Shown: positions 1 through 8,900 of the stretch, one piece after another
How the letters are laid out: the number at the start of each line of letters is the position of its first letter
Position numbering within the stretch: position 1 is the first letter of the stretch
Assembly: GCF_017901155.1 (NCBI RefSeq)
Contig: NZ_CP072800.1
Location: 2,941,283 to 3,005,282 of the forward strand
Length of the DNA: 64,000 nt
Reading direction: 5' to 3'
Origin: Candidatus Thiothrix anitrata
GTDB taxonomy: Bacteria; Pseudomonadota; Gammaproteobacteria; Thiotrichales; Thiotrichaceae
Program-made: the position numbers and the translations under genes
The notes under the pieces: generated by a model
Database searches by the model: none
Told to the model about the DNA's origin: nothing
Seen by the model: only the letters and a program-made list of their open reading frames with translations

Positions 1-1
1 G

Positions 2-967
2 ATTACTGAGGTCGCTAAAGCCGACATGTCAACCGCACGCTGCTGGGAAGGTCATAATAATGCCATGATGCTGATTGATAACCTAGGCACTGACGTACAG
101 AAAGACCAATGGTTTCAAGGTATCGTAGAGCGTGGAGAACTATGGGCCGTGTGGAGCGGCGAGCCACTTCTAAAGACACCAGGTCAAACGCAAAAACTGG
201 GTACCTCGCTGGTACAAACGGAAGACGGCTACTTGCTCAATGGCACAAAAGTCTTTTGTACCGGAGCAACCCATGTCAATAAGGCCATTTTACTGGTCAA
301 TACTGCGGGAGCCGGTGGCGCACGCCATGCTTCCGATTCACCCGAGTCTGTCGTTATGCTAGCTTGTGATCTTGCTGATGCCACTGTGTCATACGATGAT
401 TCTTGGTGGAAACCTATAGGTATGCGTGGCTCCGTAAGCTGTCTAGTGAAGTTTGACAATACTTTTATTCCATTTGAGAACCAGATTGGCGAGCCAGGAC
501 AATTTTTGAAAGAGGAATGGCAAACGTACTGGACACCGCAATATGCGGCTACTTTTCTGGGGGCAGCAGAAGCTGCATACGATTACACCTTATCCTATGT
601 TAAAAATCAGCATCGGCAAAACGATCCCTTTATACAACAACGGGTTGCAAAAATGCGCATGAATATTCAGTCCGCCCACATGTGGCTAGACCATGTCGCG
701 GCTTTATGGCGGGACAAACGCCTAGAAGAAGCCAAGCTGGCTGGCAACATGGCGCGTTATCAGATAGAACAACTGGCCACTCAAACCGTTGATCACGCAA
801 CCCATGCCTGTGGTGCACGAGCCCTGATTCAGCCTAGCTCACTCGAAAGGATTTTACGAGACTTGTCTATTTATGTCCGCCACGATAATGATGACCATGT
901 ATTGGCAACCATTGGCAAATCCCTGCTGGGAGAAAGCCATGATTCCTCTTTTTTCAATAGCAAGTAA
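2..967 (+). CDS. acyl-CoA dehydrogenase family protein, 5' end outside window
   Basis: The reading frame is open from the first bases of the window, so the N-terminus is missing; the first internal ATG is at 26. The visible 321 residues look like an acyl-CoA dehydrogenase/flavin-dependent monooxygenase fold: a middle beta-domain (LNGTKVFCTGA, then GMRGSVSC) followed by a helical C-terminal domain (FLGAAEAAYDYTL and later helices). These enzymes bind FAD and oxidise acyl-CoA or related substrates; the substrate cannot be told from the sequence. The gene ends 45 bp before an IS630 relic. Family assignment is fairly sure, function is not. Confidence 0.7.
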   Translation: MTEVAKADMSTARCWEGHNNAMMLIDNLGTDVQKDQWFQGIVERGELWAVWSGEPLLKTPGQTQKLGTSLVQTEDGYLLNGTKVFCTGATHVNKAILLVNTAGAGGARHASDSPESVVMLACDLADATVSYDDSWWKPIGMRGSVSCLVKFDNTFIPFENQIGEPGQFLKEEWQTYWTPQYAATFLGAAEAAYDYTLSYVKNQHRQNDPFIQQRVAKMRMNIQSAHMWLDHVAALWRDKRLEEAKLAGNMARYQIEQLATQTVDHATHACGARALIQPSSLERILRDLSIYVRHDNDDHVLATIGKSLLGESHDSSFFNSK

Positions 968-1011
968 GTAACTAGAAATTTTCACGTATAAGATTCCGCT
1001 GATGTAAACTG

Positions 1012-1728
1012 ATGACCTGTCTCCCAAGAATGTCCGTGTCGATGAAATTTGCTCAACCTATCCCTGAAGAAATCCGCATCACCTTGCAGGAGATGTATAT
1101 GAATCACCCAACGTTCCGTTGCCCTCAACGCGCCCAAGCGATCCTGTTGAGTGTACGTGACGACCGTCCGCGCTCTGGTTGCCCACGGATATACACAGAA
1201 GCCGAAGAGGAAATGCTGAAAACCTTGGTGGAGGAAGAACCGCGCCAAATCAAGACTGCCCAAACCAAACTGGCTGATATGACCCAGAAAGTAGCCAGTA
1301 CCAGCACATTGAAACGCTTGTTAAAAAAAATCCCACTACCTCTGGAAGCGGATGCGTAAGTCATTGAAAGATAAGCGTGACCCAGTGGCTTTTGAGCGTG
1401 AGAAAGAAATTCAAGCCTTTCTCCATCAGCAAGTGGCAGCTGGCAAGTTGCGAATTTACTATTTCGATGGTTCAGGTTTCACCACTACCCCTTGTGTCCC
1501 TTACGGGTGGCAGAAATGAGGAGAAACACGCAGACTACCTACGGCTCATAGCAAACGCTTGAATATCTTAGGATTTATGAGCTTGAACAACGACAGTTTT
1601 TTCCACACAGTGGAAGGGCACGTTGATTCACAAGCCACCATTACCGCCTTTGATGCTTTTACTGCGCGTTATGCCGAAGAATTTGCACAAACAAAGATAC
1701 CTTGTTTAGTTATTCTGGATAATGCTCA
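1012..1728 (+). pseudogene. IS630-family transposase remnant
   Basis: Three consecutive pieces of one transposase are present. The first (1012-1359) is the helix-turn-helix N-terminal part. The second (from about 1331, running into an ATG at 1352) contains YLWKRMRKSLKDKRD and the DDE-domain start YYFDGSGFTTTP. The third (1520-1728) continues in the same frame after a TGA and reaches LVILDNA. The first junction is a frameshift at a run of eight A (1323-1330), the second is a nonsense codon at 1517-1519, and the 3' end is lost where the sequence joins an XRE-regulator fragment. Some IS630 elements shift frame on A-tracts, but the TGA and the missing end make this copy dead. Confidence 0.75.
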
Positions 1729-1841
1729 ATATCTCCCGCAATCTGGTTTCGGATTGGGAACGGGGAGTAAAAAAACCGGGCGGGCCAGCTTTACGTTTGC
1801 TGGGGATTGTGCAGAAGCATGGTTTGACAGCGTTGATTTAG
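1729..1841 (+). pseudogene. 3' fragment of an XRE/HigA-type antitoxin gene
   Basis: About 113 bp closely match the 3' end of the intact antitoxin gene at 5484-5807, starting at the shared words AATATCTCCCGCAATCT and GATTGGGAACG. The natural stop of this copy is TAG at 1839-1841. It is fused in frame to the IS630 relic, which creates an artificial open frame over both. Nothing suggests a function. It marks one end of the rearranged, duplicated segment that dominates the first 11 kb. Confidence 0.7.
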
Positions 1842-1866
1842 GCGATTGACGATTGGGCAGGTCACA

Positions 1867-2277
1867 TCAACCTTTGGCAGTTAACACCCGAAACCCTGCC
1901 TGATCAAAATGCTTGTCAAACGCCAAGGCAGTGGTGAGCTTCATTTCACGCATGACAACGAATGACAGACAATCGACCATTCCCCATTCTTTATCCTTGT
2001 AGCGTTGGTACAGATCAAAAGCCTCTTTGAACAGCAATGGATTCATGTGAATCAACGTCACATCTTCTGCTTCTTGAAAATGCTGGATGATTTCGACAGC
2101 CTGTGTTTTGAAGCTACGGGAAAGGGCGTTGCCTACTTCCAGCAGGACTGCATCGGTTGTTACCAGCGGATGTCCAACAAAATACGGTTCGAGTTGCAGG
2201 GCTTCATCGTGATGCTGGTCATTGGCGTTGATGTAGGCGAGTACGTAGCCCGTATCGACAAATAAAGGTTCAACCAT
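1867..2277 (-). CDS. PIN-domain toxin (VapC-like ribonuclease)
   Basis: The 136-residue protein begins MVEPLFVDTGYVLA and shows the acidic residues of PIN-domain nucleases in order: Asp in FVDTGY, Glu in LLEVGNAL, Asp in MVDCLSF and Asp near the C-terminus in AFDKHFD. VapC-type toxins are Mg-dependent RNases that cut specific RNAs and stop growth. The start at 2277 is chosen because it overlaps the stop of the upstream partner by 8 bp, a usual toxin-antitoxin arrangement. The longer open frame upstream is the antitoxin gene read in another frame. Confidence 0.82.
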   Translation of the reverse strand: MVEPLFVDTGYVLAYINANDQHHDEALQLEPYFVGHPLVTTDAVLLEVGNALSRSFKTQAVEIIQHFQEAEDVTLIHMNPLLFKEAFDLYQRYKDKEWGMVDCLSFVVMREMKLTTALAFDKHFDQAGFRVLTAKG

Positions 2278-2512
2278 GCGTTTGCCCCAGCACATAAGCA
2301 TCGTGGTTTTCGGACAAGTCGGGTGCTGCATGGATTTTTTCGACGGTGCGCAGACGTTCCAACAGTGTTTTGGGTTTAGGCGTTGCTGGGGCTGTTTCGT
2401 TGGCAGGTAGCAAGATAACCCGCACGGATAAACCTTCCCATTGTTGACGGTACATTTCTGGTATCAACAACATGCCGCTGTGTGGGGTGGCATTGAATTC
2501 AATGGCTTGCAT
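2270..2512 (-). CDS. antitoxin partner of the PIN toxin
   Basis: An 80-residue protein is encoded immediately upstream of the PIN toxin and overlaps its start by 8 bp. The N-terminal half (MQAIEFNATPHSGMLLIPE) looks like a short beta-rich DNA-binding module. The C-terminal half (TLLERLRTVEKIHAAPDLSE) is helical and could wrap around the toxin. By position and size it is the antitoxin of the pair and would repress the shared promoter. I cannot place it in a named antitoxin family. Confidence 0.65.
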   Translation of the reverse strand: MQAIEFNATPHSGMLLIPEMYRQQWEGLSVRVILLPANETAPATPKPKTLLERLRTVEKIHAAPDLSENHDAYVLGQTHG

Positions 2513-2568
2513 GGTGTTCTCCTGATTTTTGCGTATAGCGGGATTCTAGCATGGAAAGCGTGTGTCCT

Positions 2569-2655
2569 CACCCTCCCGCATACGACTCTATCCAGCCCTC
2601 TTCGCCGGGGGCTGGCAAATCCGGGCAGGTTTTCTGGTAGGGCAGCATCCCACTG
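2569..2655 (-). pseudogene. 3' remnant of a caspase/WD40-type STAND gene
   Basis: The minus strand encodes LPYQKTCPDLPAPGEEGW and then a stop. This is almost the same as the last codons of the intact 1437-residue caspase-NTPase-WD40 gene that ends at 5960. Nothing of the rest of the gene follows here; the 5' end of a related copy sits at 3284-3377 on the same strand. The two scraps look like the ends of one ancestral gene whose body was lost or replaced. Confidence 0.65.
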
Positions 2656-2707
2656 TTTGCTACAATGACCGTACTGCACCAACCGCCTGAATAAAGGATT
2701 CATTCCC

Positions 2708-2944
2708 ATGAAACGCACCATCGAAATAGATTGCCCGCCCGAATTAAGGAACTCACCCATGTTGAGTCAAACTGAAAAATTGCTCCGTTTCCGGCAAATT
2801 CGCCGCCGTAACTACCGCGCCAGTTTGCGGTTGGAAGGGTTTGCGCCATCAAACCAAACGCATTTGGACGAACAAGCCCCTCTGCTTTCCCCGCAAGACA
2901 TTGAAAACCGCATTGCCCAAATCAAGGCAAGGTATGTCGGATAA
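2708..2944 (+). CDS. YhfG-like antitoxin of a Fic module
   Basis: The 78-residue protein resembles E. coli YhfG, the small partner encoded directly before fic, in RRRNYRASLRLEGF. That segment holds S-x-x-x-E-G, which fits the inhibitory motif of Fic antitoxins, whose glutamate blocks the ATP site of the Fic enzyme. The gene overlaps the following fic start by 11 bp, as in YhfG-Fic pairs. Its target here is truncated, so it is probably an orphan. Motif and context agree; overall similarity is short. Confidence 0.65.
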   Translation: MKRTIEIDCPPELRNSPMLSQTEKLLRFRQIRRRNYRASLRLEGFAPSNQTHLDEQAPLLSPQDIENRIAQIKARYVG

Positions 2945-3320
2945 GTACGGTGTCAGCCAAGACCCGGATTGTTACCCCAATAGTTCGGTGCTGGTCAACA
3001 AGCTCAATATCCGTGATGCGCAGGAGTTGGAAGCTGTTGAAGCTGAGTTGACCCAACTTCGCAGTGAATCCTTCGAGCCGGATTTTGCCGCGTTTGATTT
3101 GGGTGTGTTGGCGGCGATTCATCGGCATTTGTTTCAGGACATTTACCCGTGGGCGGGGCAACTCCGCACGGTGGACATCAGCAAAGGCACTACCCGTTTT
3201 TGTTCTGCCCAATACATCCAGAAAGAGGCTGACCGCTTGCTTGCCCGTTTGCAGTCGGAGCAATGGTTGGAAGGGCTGGCATTGCTGGGCATCATTAACA
3301 GGCGCGACAAGGTTGCCTAA
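2934..3320 (+). pseudogene. Fic-family protein, 5' part only
   Basis: The first roughly 117 residues match the N-terminal helices of Fic AMP-transferases (IHRHLFQDIYPWAGQLRTV is the characteristic HxxLFxxiYxWAGxxR region). The catalytic HPFxxGNGR loop is absent because the frame runs at about 3284 into a foreign segment, the 5' end of a caspase gene read on the wrong strand, and stops at 3320. A matching 3' piece of a fic gene lies at 5809-5952. The enzyme cannot be active in this state. Confidence 0.75.
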
Positions 3321-3377
3321 CTTAGTGTGTGATTCATACTGGCTGACACCAACAATCAAAGCGATACGGCGCGACAT
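3284..3377 (-). pseudogene. 5' remnant of caspase-domain gene
   Basis: The minus strand gives MSRRIALIVGVSQYESH and continues for about 30 codons, nearly identical to the start of the intact caspase-NTPase-WD40 protein at 5960-10273. At 3284 the match stops and fic sequence begins. The divergent promoter region and the Trypco1 gene next to it are kept, so this is the left part of a duplicated cassette that lost its main gene. Confidence 0.8.
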
Positions 3378-3449
3378 AAGGGGGTTCTCTGTAGCAGCAA
3401 ACGCCCCTATGGTAGTATGAAAACCCCACAACCACCAAAGGTATCAACA

Positions 3450-3818
3450 ATGGCAACCCTCAAGGCAATAGCACTGGAAAACGGGCAATGGGTTTACATG
3501 CAAGTCGATGAAAATGTGACTTTTCCTGACATACCAACTGAAACACCGGACGATAACGGTTTTGAACACAAAGGCATCAAAGAGCAGGCCAAAAAAGCGG
3601 TAGATAATCTCGGTGATTTAATCCGCTCAATGTCCGACACTGCTGCTAAAGCCTTGCAAGATTCCGCTTTCGGCAATGCCAGCAAAATCACACTGGAATT
3701 CGGAATCAAATTGGGTGGTGAAACAGGCATTCCCTATATCGCGAACGGAAAAGCCGAAGGCTCGGTCAACGTCAAGGTGGAATTCTCCCCACACTCAATC
3801 CCAGCATCAACCAGATAG
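3450..3818 (+). CDS. Trypco1-type (trypsin-co-occurring domain 1) protein, copy 1
   Basis: The 122-residue protein begins MATLKAIALENGQWVYMQV. It has the layout of the Trypco1/CU044_2847 family: an N-terminal beta segment, a central amphipathic helix (VDNLGDLIRSMSDTAAKAL) and a C-terminal beta sheet (KITLEFGIKLGGETGIP). Such domains co-occur with trypsin, caspase and STAND NTPase genes in bacterial conflict systems; their biochemical role is unknown. The ATG at 3450 is preceded by AAAGG. It differs from copy 2 by only a handful of residues. Its divergent caspase partner is reduced to a scrap, so it may be an orphan or serve the intact caspase elsewhere. Confidence 0.7.
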   Translation: MATLKAIALENGQWVYMQVDENVTFPDIPTETPDDNGFEHKGIKEQAKKAVDNLGDLIRSMSDTAAKALQDSAFGNASKITLEFGIKLGGETGIPYIANGKAEGSVNVKVEFSPHSIPASTR

Positions 3819-3843
3819 CTGAAATTACAGGAGAGTGAGTGAA

Positions 3844-5193
3844 CTAACCGAATTTCGGCAAATGAGCAAGTGATTCCTTGATCGCTTCCTCCGGGTAATC
3901 GAAGTCGGTTAAATCACCTTGCAGGTAACGGTCATAGGAAGTCATGTCGAAATGCCCGTGACCTGAGAGGTTGAACAACAAGGTTTTAGCTTCGCCCGTT
4001 TTTGCGCAGTTTTGCGCTTCACGAATCGTGGCGGCAATCGCGTGGCAGGATTCGGGAGCGGCGATAATCCCTTCACTTTTCGCAAACAGCACCCCGGCGG
4101 CAAAGGTTTCCAGTTGCGGAACGGCAACGGCTTCGATTAAACCTTCGTGATACAACTGGCTCACTAACGCGGATTCGCCGTGGTAACGCAAACCACCCGC
4201 GTGAATTCCCGGTGGCATAAAATCATGACCCAAGGTGTACATTTTCATCAACGGAGTCAGACCAGCCGTATCACCGTAATCGTAGGTGTAAATACCTTTG
4301 GTCAGCGTTGGGCAAGACGTGGGTTCGACAGCCACCAAGCGCACATTTTTACCCGCTGCATTATCGGCTAAGAACGGGAACGCAACACCGCCAAAGTTAG
4401 AACCACCGCCGCAAGGCGCGAAAATCATGTCAGGGTAATCACCGACCATCGCCAATTGTTTTTTAGCCTCCAACCCGATAATGGTTTGATGCAGCAATAC
4501 ATGATTGAGGACAGAACCCAAGGCGTAATTGGTGTCCGCACGGCTGGCGGCTTCTTCCACGGCTTCGGAAATGGCAATCCCCAATGAGCCATTGGAATCG
4601 GGATGTGCCGCCAAAATAGCACGCCCGGATGCGGTCATATCGGTAGGGCTGGCGAAAACTTCCGCTCCCCAAGTTTGCATCATGGAACGGCGGTAGGGCT
4701 TTTGTTCGTAGCTGATTTTGACCATGTAAACCCGCACGTCAATACCAAATATCTGCCCCGCCAAGGCTAATGAGCAACCCCATTGACCTGCCCCTGTTTC
4801 GGTGGCTAAGCGTTTGATGCCTGCTTGCTGGTTGTAATAGGCTTGCGCAACTGCCGTGTTGGGTTTGTGTGAACCCGCCGGGCTAACCGCTTCGTTTTTG
4901 TAGTAAATTTTTGCCGGGGTATTGAGGAGCTTTTCAAGGCGATGAGCGCGATACAGCGGCGATGGTCGCCACATGGTCAGGGCTTCACGCACCGGGTCGG
5001 GGATTTTGATCCAGCGTTCGGTGCTGACTTCTTGCATGACCAAGGCTTCGGGGAAAATAGCTAACATCGCTTCGGGCGGAACCGGCTTGCCGTCTGGTCC
5101 CAGATAGGGCGAAGGCGGATTGGGCATATCAACAATCACATTGTACCAATGGGTTGGCATCTCGTTTTCAGGCAGGTAGATTTTGGTGGTCAT
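3844..5193 (-). CDS. TrpB-like PLP-dependent enzyme (TrpB2 type)
   Basis: The 449-residue protein fits the TrpB2 group of tryptophan-synthase beta-like enzymes, which are longer than classical TrpB. It starts MTTKIYLPENEMPTHWYNV. The PLP lysine lies in EAVSPAGSHKPNTA, and the phosphate-binding glycine loop is APCGGGSNFGG. The family condenses indole with serine, or acts in related beta-replacement chemistry. No trpA or other trp gene is nearby, so a stand-alone role is likely. The ATG at 5193 has a good GGAG ribosome site; the longer open frame upstream has none. A truncated, internally deleted second copy lies at 10740-11290. Confidence 0.85.
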   Translation of the reverse strand: MTTKIYLPENEMPTHWYNVIVDMPNPPSPYLGPDGKPVPPEAMLAIFPEALVMQEVSTERWIKIPDPVREALTMWRPSPLYRAHRLEKLLNTPAKIYYKNEAVSPAGSHKPNTAVAQAYYNQQAGIKRLATETGAGQWGCSLALAGQIFGIDVRVYMVKISYEQKPYRRSMMQTWGAEVFASPTDMTASGRAILAAHPDSNGSLGIAISEAVEEAASRADTNYALGSVLNHVLLHQTIIGLEAKKQLAMVGDYPDMIFAPCGGGSNFGGVAFPFLADNAAGKNVRLVAVEPTSCPTLTKGIYTYDYGDTAGLTPLMKMYTLGHDFMPPGIHAGGLRYHGESALVSQLYHEGLIEAVAVPQLETFAAGVLFAKSEGIIAAPESCHAIAATIREAQNCAKTGEAKTLLFNLSGHGHFDMTSYDRYLQGDLTDFDYPEEAIKESLAHLPKFG

Positions 5194-5313
5194 GCGCGTC
5201 TCCTTTTCCGTATGAAGTGTAGGTTTTATATTCCCACTTGAACCAGAAGTGTGCAAGCTAATACTATGTGTTATATTGATTTGGCAACCAATTAATATGG
5301 ACACCAAGCCTTC

Positions 5314-5487
5314 ATGCGAATCTTCAAAAACACATGGTTCACACGTTTTGCCAAAAGTGACCGGGCAAATATTGATAAAGCAGAGCTGGAAGCGTTCCGA
5401 CAGGCGGCAGTACATTTGCTGGCACTGGATGAGGAACAATTGGATAAGTTGCTGGAAAACGGCGCATTAACCGAGGTAACACCATGA
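5314..5487 (+). pseudogene. HigB/RelE-type toxin gene with in-frame internal deletion
   Basis: A 57-residue open frame starts MRIFKNTWFTRF, which fits the N-terminus of HigB/RelE-family toxins. It then jumps directly to AKSDRANIDKAELEAF and a C-terminal LLENGALTEV, which fits the end of the same family. About 65 residues of the usual length, including the catalytic sheet, are missing, but the frame is kept. The stop overlaps the antitoxin ATG (ATGA), as in intact modules. The toxin should be inactive. The reading frame is too short for routine gene calling and was found by translating upstream of the antitoxin. Confidence 0.7.
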
Positions 5488-5807
5488 AAGATGAGCAACA
5501 TTACAAATCTGATGCATTTGCAGCGATTCATGAAACGATGGACGCGCTTTATCAGGTGGGGGCTATCAACAAAAAAACCATGCGGGAGTTTGATGCTGCT
5601 TGTTTAGCACCTATTAGTGACATGCCCCCTCAAACCATTCGTGAGTTGCGGGAGCGGGAGCATGTGTCGCAACCTGTGTTTGCGGCTTATTTGAATATCT
5701 CCCGCAATCTAGTTTCTGATTGGGAACGTGGCGTAAAAAAACCGGGCGGGCCAGCTTTGCGTTTGCTGGGGATTGTGCAGAAGCATGGTTTGACGGCATT
5801 GATTTAA
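5484..5807 (+). CDS. XRE-family antitoxin (HigA-like)
   Basis: The 107-residue protein has a C-terminal helix-turn-helix of the XRE class (RELREREHVSQPVFAAYLNI, then NLVSDWERGVKKPGGPALR). This is the usual layout of HigA/NadS-type antitoxins, which repress their own operon and neutralise a HigB toxin. It overlaps the deleted toxin gene by four bases. With its toxin disarmed it may persist only as a repressor. A 113-bp copy of its 3' end lies at 1729-1841. Confidence 0.8.
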   Translation: MKDEQHYKSDAFAAIHETMDALYQVGAINKKTMREFDAACLAPISDMPPQTIRELREREHVSQPVFAAYLNISRNLVSDWERGVKKPGGPALRLLGIVQKHGLTALI

Positions 5808-5808
5808 G

Positions 5809-5952
5809 AAGGAACTTGCCCTCAATGCGGGGTATGAGGCGGGTTGGTCACAAGTGAATCGGGATGAATGGCTGGATGCCAACATCCGGGGGTATTTCGC
5901 TGATCTTGCGCCATTGCAGGCAATCTTTGCGCGGATTGTCAGCAGTTTGTAG
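5809..5952 (+). pseudogene. 3' remnant of a fic gene
   Basis: The open frame KELALNAGYEAGWSQVNRD continues with EWLDANIRGYFADLAPL and ends IFARIVSSL. It looks like the C-terminal tail of Fic proteins that follows the catalytic loop. No start codon or HPFxxGNGR motif precedes it. With the 5' piece at 2934-3283 it suggests one fic gene split by about 2.5 kb of inserted or rearranged DNA, with about 35 residues lost at the break. Identification rests on pattern memory of Fic C-termini. Confidence 0.55.
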
Positions 5953-5959
5953 AGCCGCA

Positions 5960-8900
5960 TCACCCTCCCGCATACGGCTCTACCCAGCCCTCTTCGCCGG
6001 GGGCTGGCAAATCTGGGCAGGTTTTCTGGTAGGGCAAGGCATCGCCGATGAAGCGTTGCCATTCGGCGAGGCTGAAATTGCGGTTGACGATGGAGCAGGC
6101 TTTTTTTGCCCAGCTTTCGGGATCTGCGTCCCATAGCCGTAGCGAGTTATCGACAGGCTCAAAGATATTGCCTCCTGCCCCACTGATTACATATTTTCCA
6201 TCTGGGCTAAACGCTACGTTATTAACCTGATTTTCATGCCCGCGCCACGGTTCTCCGATCGTTTGTCCTGTAGCTGTATCCCATAGCCTCAGGGTTTTGT
6301 CCCAACTGCCACTAATTACATACTTGCCATCAGGGCTGAATGCCACAGAGCTAACCGATTCCTCGTGCCCTAACCATGGCTCGCCGATTATTTGCCCTGT
6401 TTCCACATCCCATAACTGTAAAGTGTTACCAGTCTCACTGATAACAAGCCTGCCATCTGGGCTGAATGCCACAGATGAAACTCCTTTTTGATGTCCGCGC
6501 CATGGTTCACCAATAGCTTGTCCGCTTCTGGCATCCCACAACCGCAAAGTGTTATCAACGCTCCCACTGATAACACGCTTACCATCTGGGCTGAATGCCA
6601 CAGCTTCAACCGAGCCTTCATGCCCATACCACGGTTCGCCGATCATTTGCCCTACTGCCGCATCCCACAATCGCAAAGTGTTATCACTGCTCCCACTGAT
6701 AACACGCTTACCATCTGAGCTGAACGCTACAGAGTTAACCCGGTTCTGATGCCCTATCCACGGATTACCGATGGGTTGTCCATTGGACACATTCCATAAA
6801 CACAAGGTCTTGTCCCACCCCCCGCTAACCACGAACTTACCATCAGGACTAAATGCTACGGCACTGACAATCTCCTTATGCCAATGCCACGGTTTACCAA
6901 TGGGGTGTCCATTTACGGCATCCCATAGCCGAAGGGTACTATCCAGACTTCCAGATACCACATACTTACCATCAGGGCTGAACACCACACTTTCAACATT
7001 ACCTTTATGTCCTCGCCATACTTCACTAAATGCTTGTCTGCTAGCTACTTCCCACAAGCGCAGGGTATTATCCTCGCCACCACTAATTACGTACTTACCA
7101 TCAGGGCTGAACTCCGCGACGCGAACTCTACTTTCATGTCCATACCATGGTTCACCAATAGAATGTCCGCTGGCTACTTCCCACAAGCGCAAAGTCTTAT
7201 CTCCACTTGCGCTGATAACATATTTACCGTCTGGATTAAACGCAACATCGAGAATTGAACCCTTATGCCCAATCAATGGTTCACCAATAGTCTCCCCACT
7301 TACTACTTTCCGTAGCTGTAAAGTGTAGTTGGCAGTTAAGCCAGCAGTCCCAGTAAGCACATACTTACCATTTGGACTAAACGCTACGGAACTAACCCAG
7401 TATGTGTCTCTATCCCATACTTCTCCAATAGCTTGTCCACTGATCGACTCCCGCAATTGTGTGGGGTGATCTTCGCTCCTGCTGACCATATATTTTCCAT
7501 CAGGGCTAAATGCTTCAGCAGAACCCACGTTTTCACTTTTCTGGCCTCGCATTGGGTCGCCCAAGGTTTGTCCAGTTGTGACTTCCCACCGTCGTAGGGT
7601 ATTGTCTGCACTGCCACTCACCACATACTTGCCATCTAGGCTAAACGCTACAGAAATGACCCGGTCTTGATGCCCATGCCATGGTTTACCAATGGGCTGT
7701 CCACTTGCGACATCCCACAGTCGCACTGTTTTATCCTCACTGCCACTAACCACGTACTTACCATTCGGGCTAAATGCTGTGGTAAGAACCTTATCCTCAT
7801 GCCCATGCCATGGTTTACCAACAGGTTGACCGCTAGCAATATCCCACAACCGCAAGGTTTTATCCTCGCTGCCACTGATGACATACTTGCTATCCGGGCT
7901 GAAGGCTACAGCAGTAACTGGTTTTTCATGACCATTGAAAACTTTCCGCAAGTGTTCAGATGTCTGTAAACCATCACTCAAAGCAGCCCAAGCAATAGGA
8001 GATACCTTATCCAGACTTAATGCTTGTGTTGCCAATAATAATCCCTGGGCAGTGTAACCATTGATCACTGATGGCAAACGCATTGCCGATGCTGACTGGC
8101 TGGTAAGCTTGCCTACTAAGGCAACCTTAGTTTGACGATTGGCTTCTTGACGTTGTTGTTCTGTTTCTCGCCACTGCCAAGTAGTAATGAAAATGCCGAT
8201 ACATAACAGCACCATAATTAGAGCAATCAACTGTGCCTTTGCTTTTTTACGCTGTCTTTCCTCATTTTGACTAGCAGTAATAAAAGCTTTTTCGTCCTGT
8301 CCTATGAGTAAGGAATTGGGATTTCTGTCAATGATTTGTTGGGCTTCTGCCAGCCGTTTTTCGCGTAACAAGCTGCCACTAACCTTGTTTTTCCATGCGG
8401 TGATGCTGTCTTCCAAGCGCAGCCGCCAGCTTTTGATTTCGTGGTTGCTTGCCAGCCAACCCTGTAACCGTTGCCAGTCGCGAATCAGTGCTTCGTGCGC
8501 CACGGTGATGGTAGCTTGCCCGTGGTCGTCGTGGTCTTGGGTCAGCAGCCGTTCCTGCGTGACCAGTTGTGCAAGCAGTGCATCGAGTTCTTCGGTGTAT
8601 TGCGGTTGGCGGTTGTGGAGTTCTTGCAGGGTGACAGTGCGGCGCGTGTCGTCCTGCCCGTCGCCGACTTGGGTGAGTTCGACCATCAGCCATTCCATCA
8701 GGCGTTGCTGTTGGGGTTCGAGTTGCTGGTAAAACGCATCGGCTTTTTCGTTCAGCACCCCGCGCAAGCCGCCGCCGTGTTGCCCGCCCAATTGCTGGTA
8801 CATCGCCAGTGTCAGTTCGCGGCTGCGTTCCTGCCGTGCGGACTGCCAGAGTTTTTCCAGCACGTATTGCAACAGCGGCAAGCTGCCCTTGGCGTGCAGG

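Larger units (their letters stand above)
3284..4724. repeat. duplicated cassette, copy 1
   Basis: This segment is a direct copy of 10179-11290: caspase 5' end, intergenic promoter, Trypco1 gene and TrpB-like gene in the same order. Differences are few single bases, plus a deletion of about 330 bp in copy 2 inside the TrpB-like gene (equivalent to roughly 4170-4499 here). Copy 1 keeps the whole TrpB-like gene and loses the caspase gene; copy 2 does the reverse. Confidence 0.85.

Noticed and set aside
6297-7969. Several open frames of 60-185 codons on the plus strand opposite the caspase-WD40 gene.
   Set aside because: They are antisense shadows of the periodic WD40 repeats, with repeating SGLNAT-type words from the complementary codons and no start signals.
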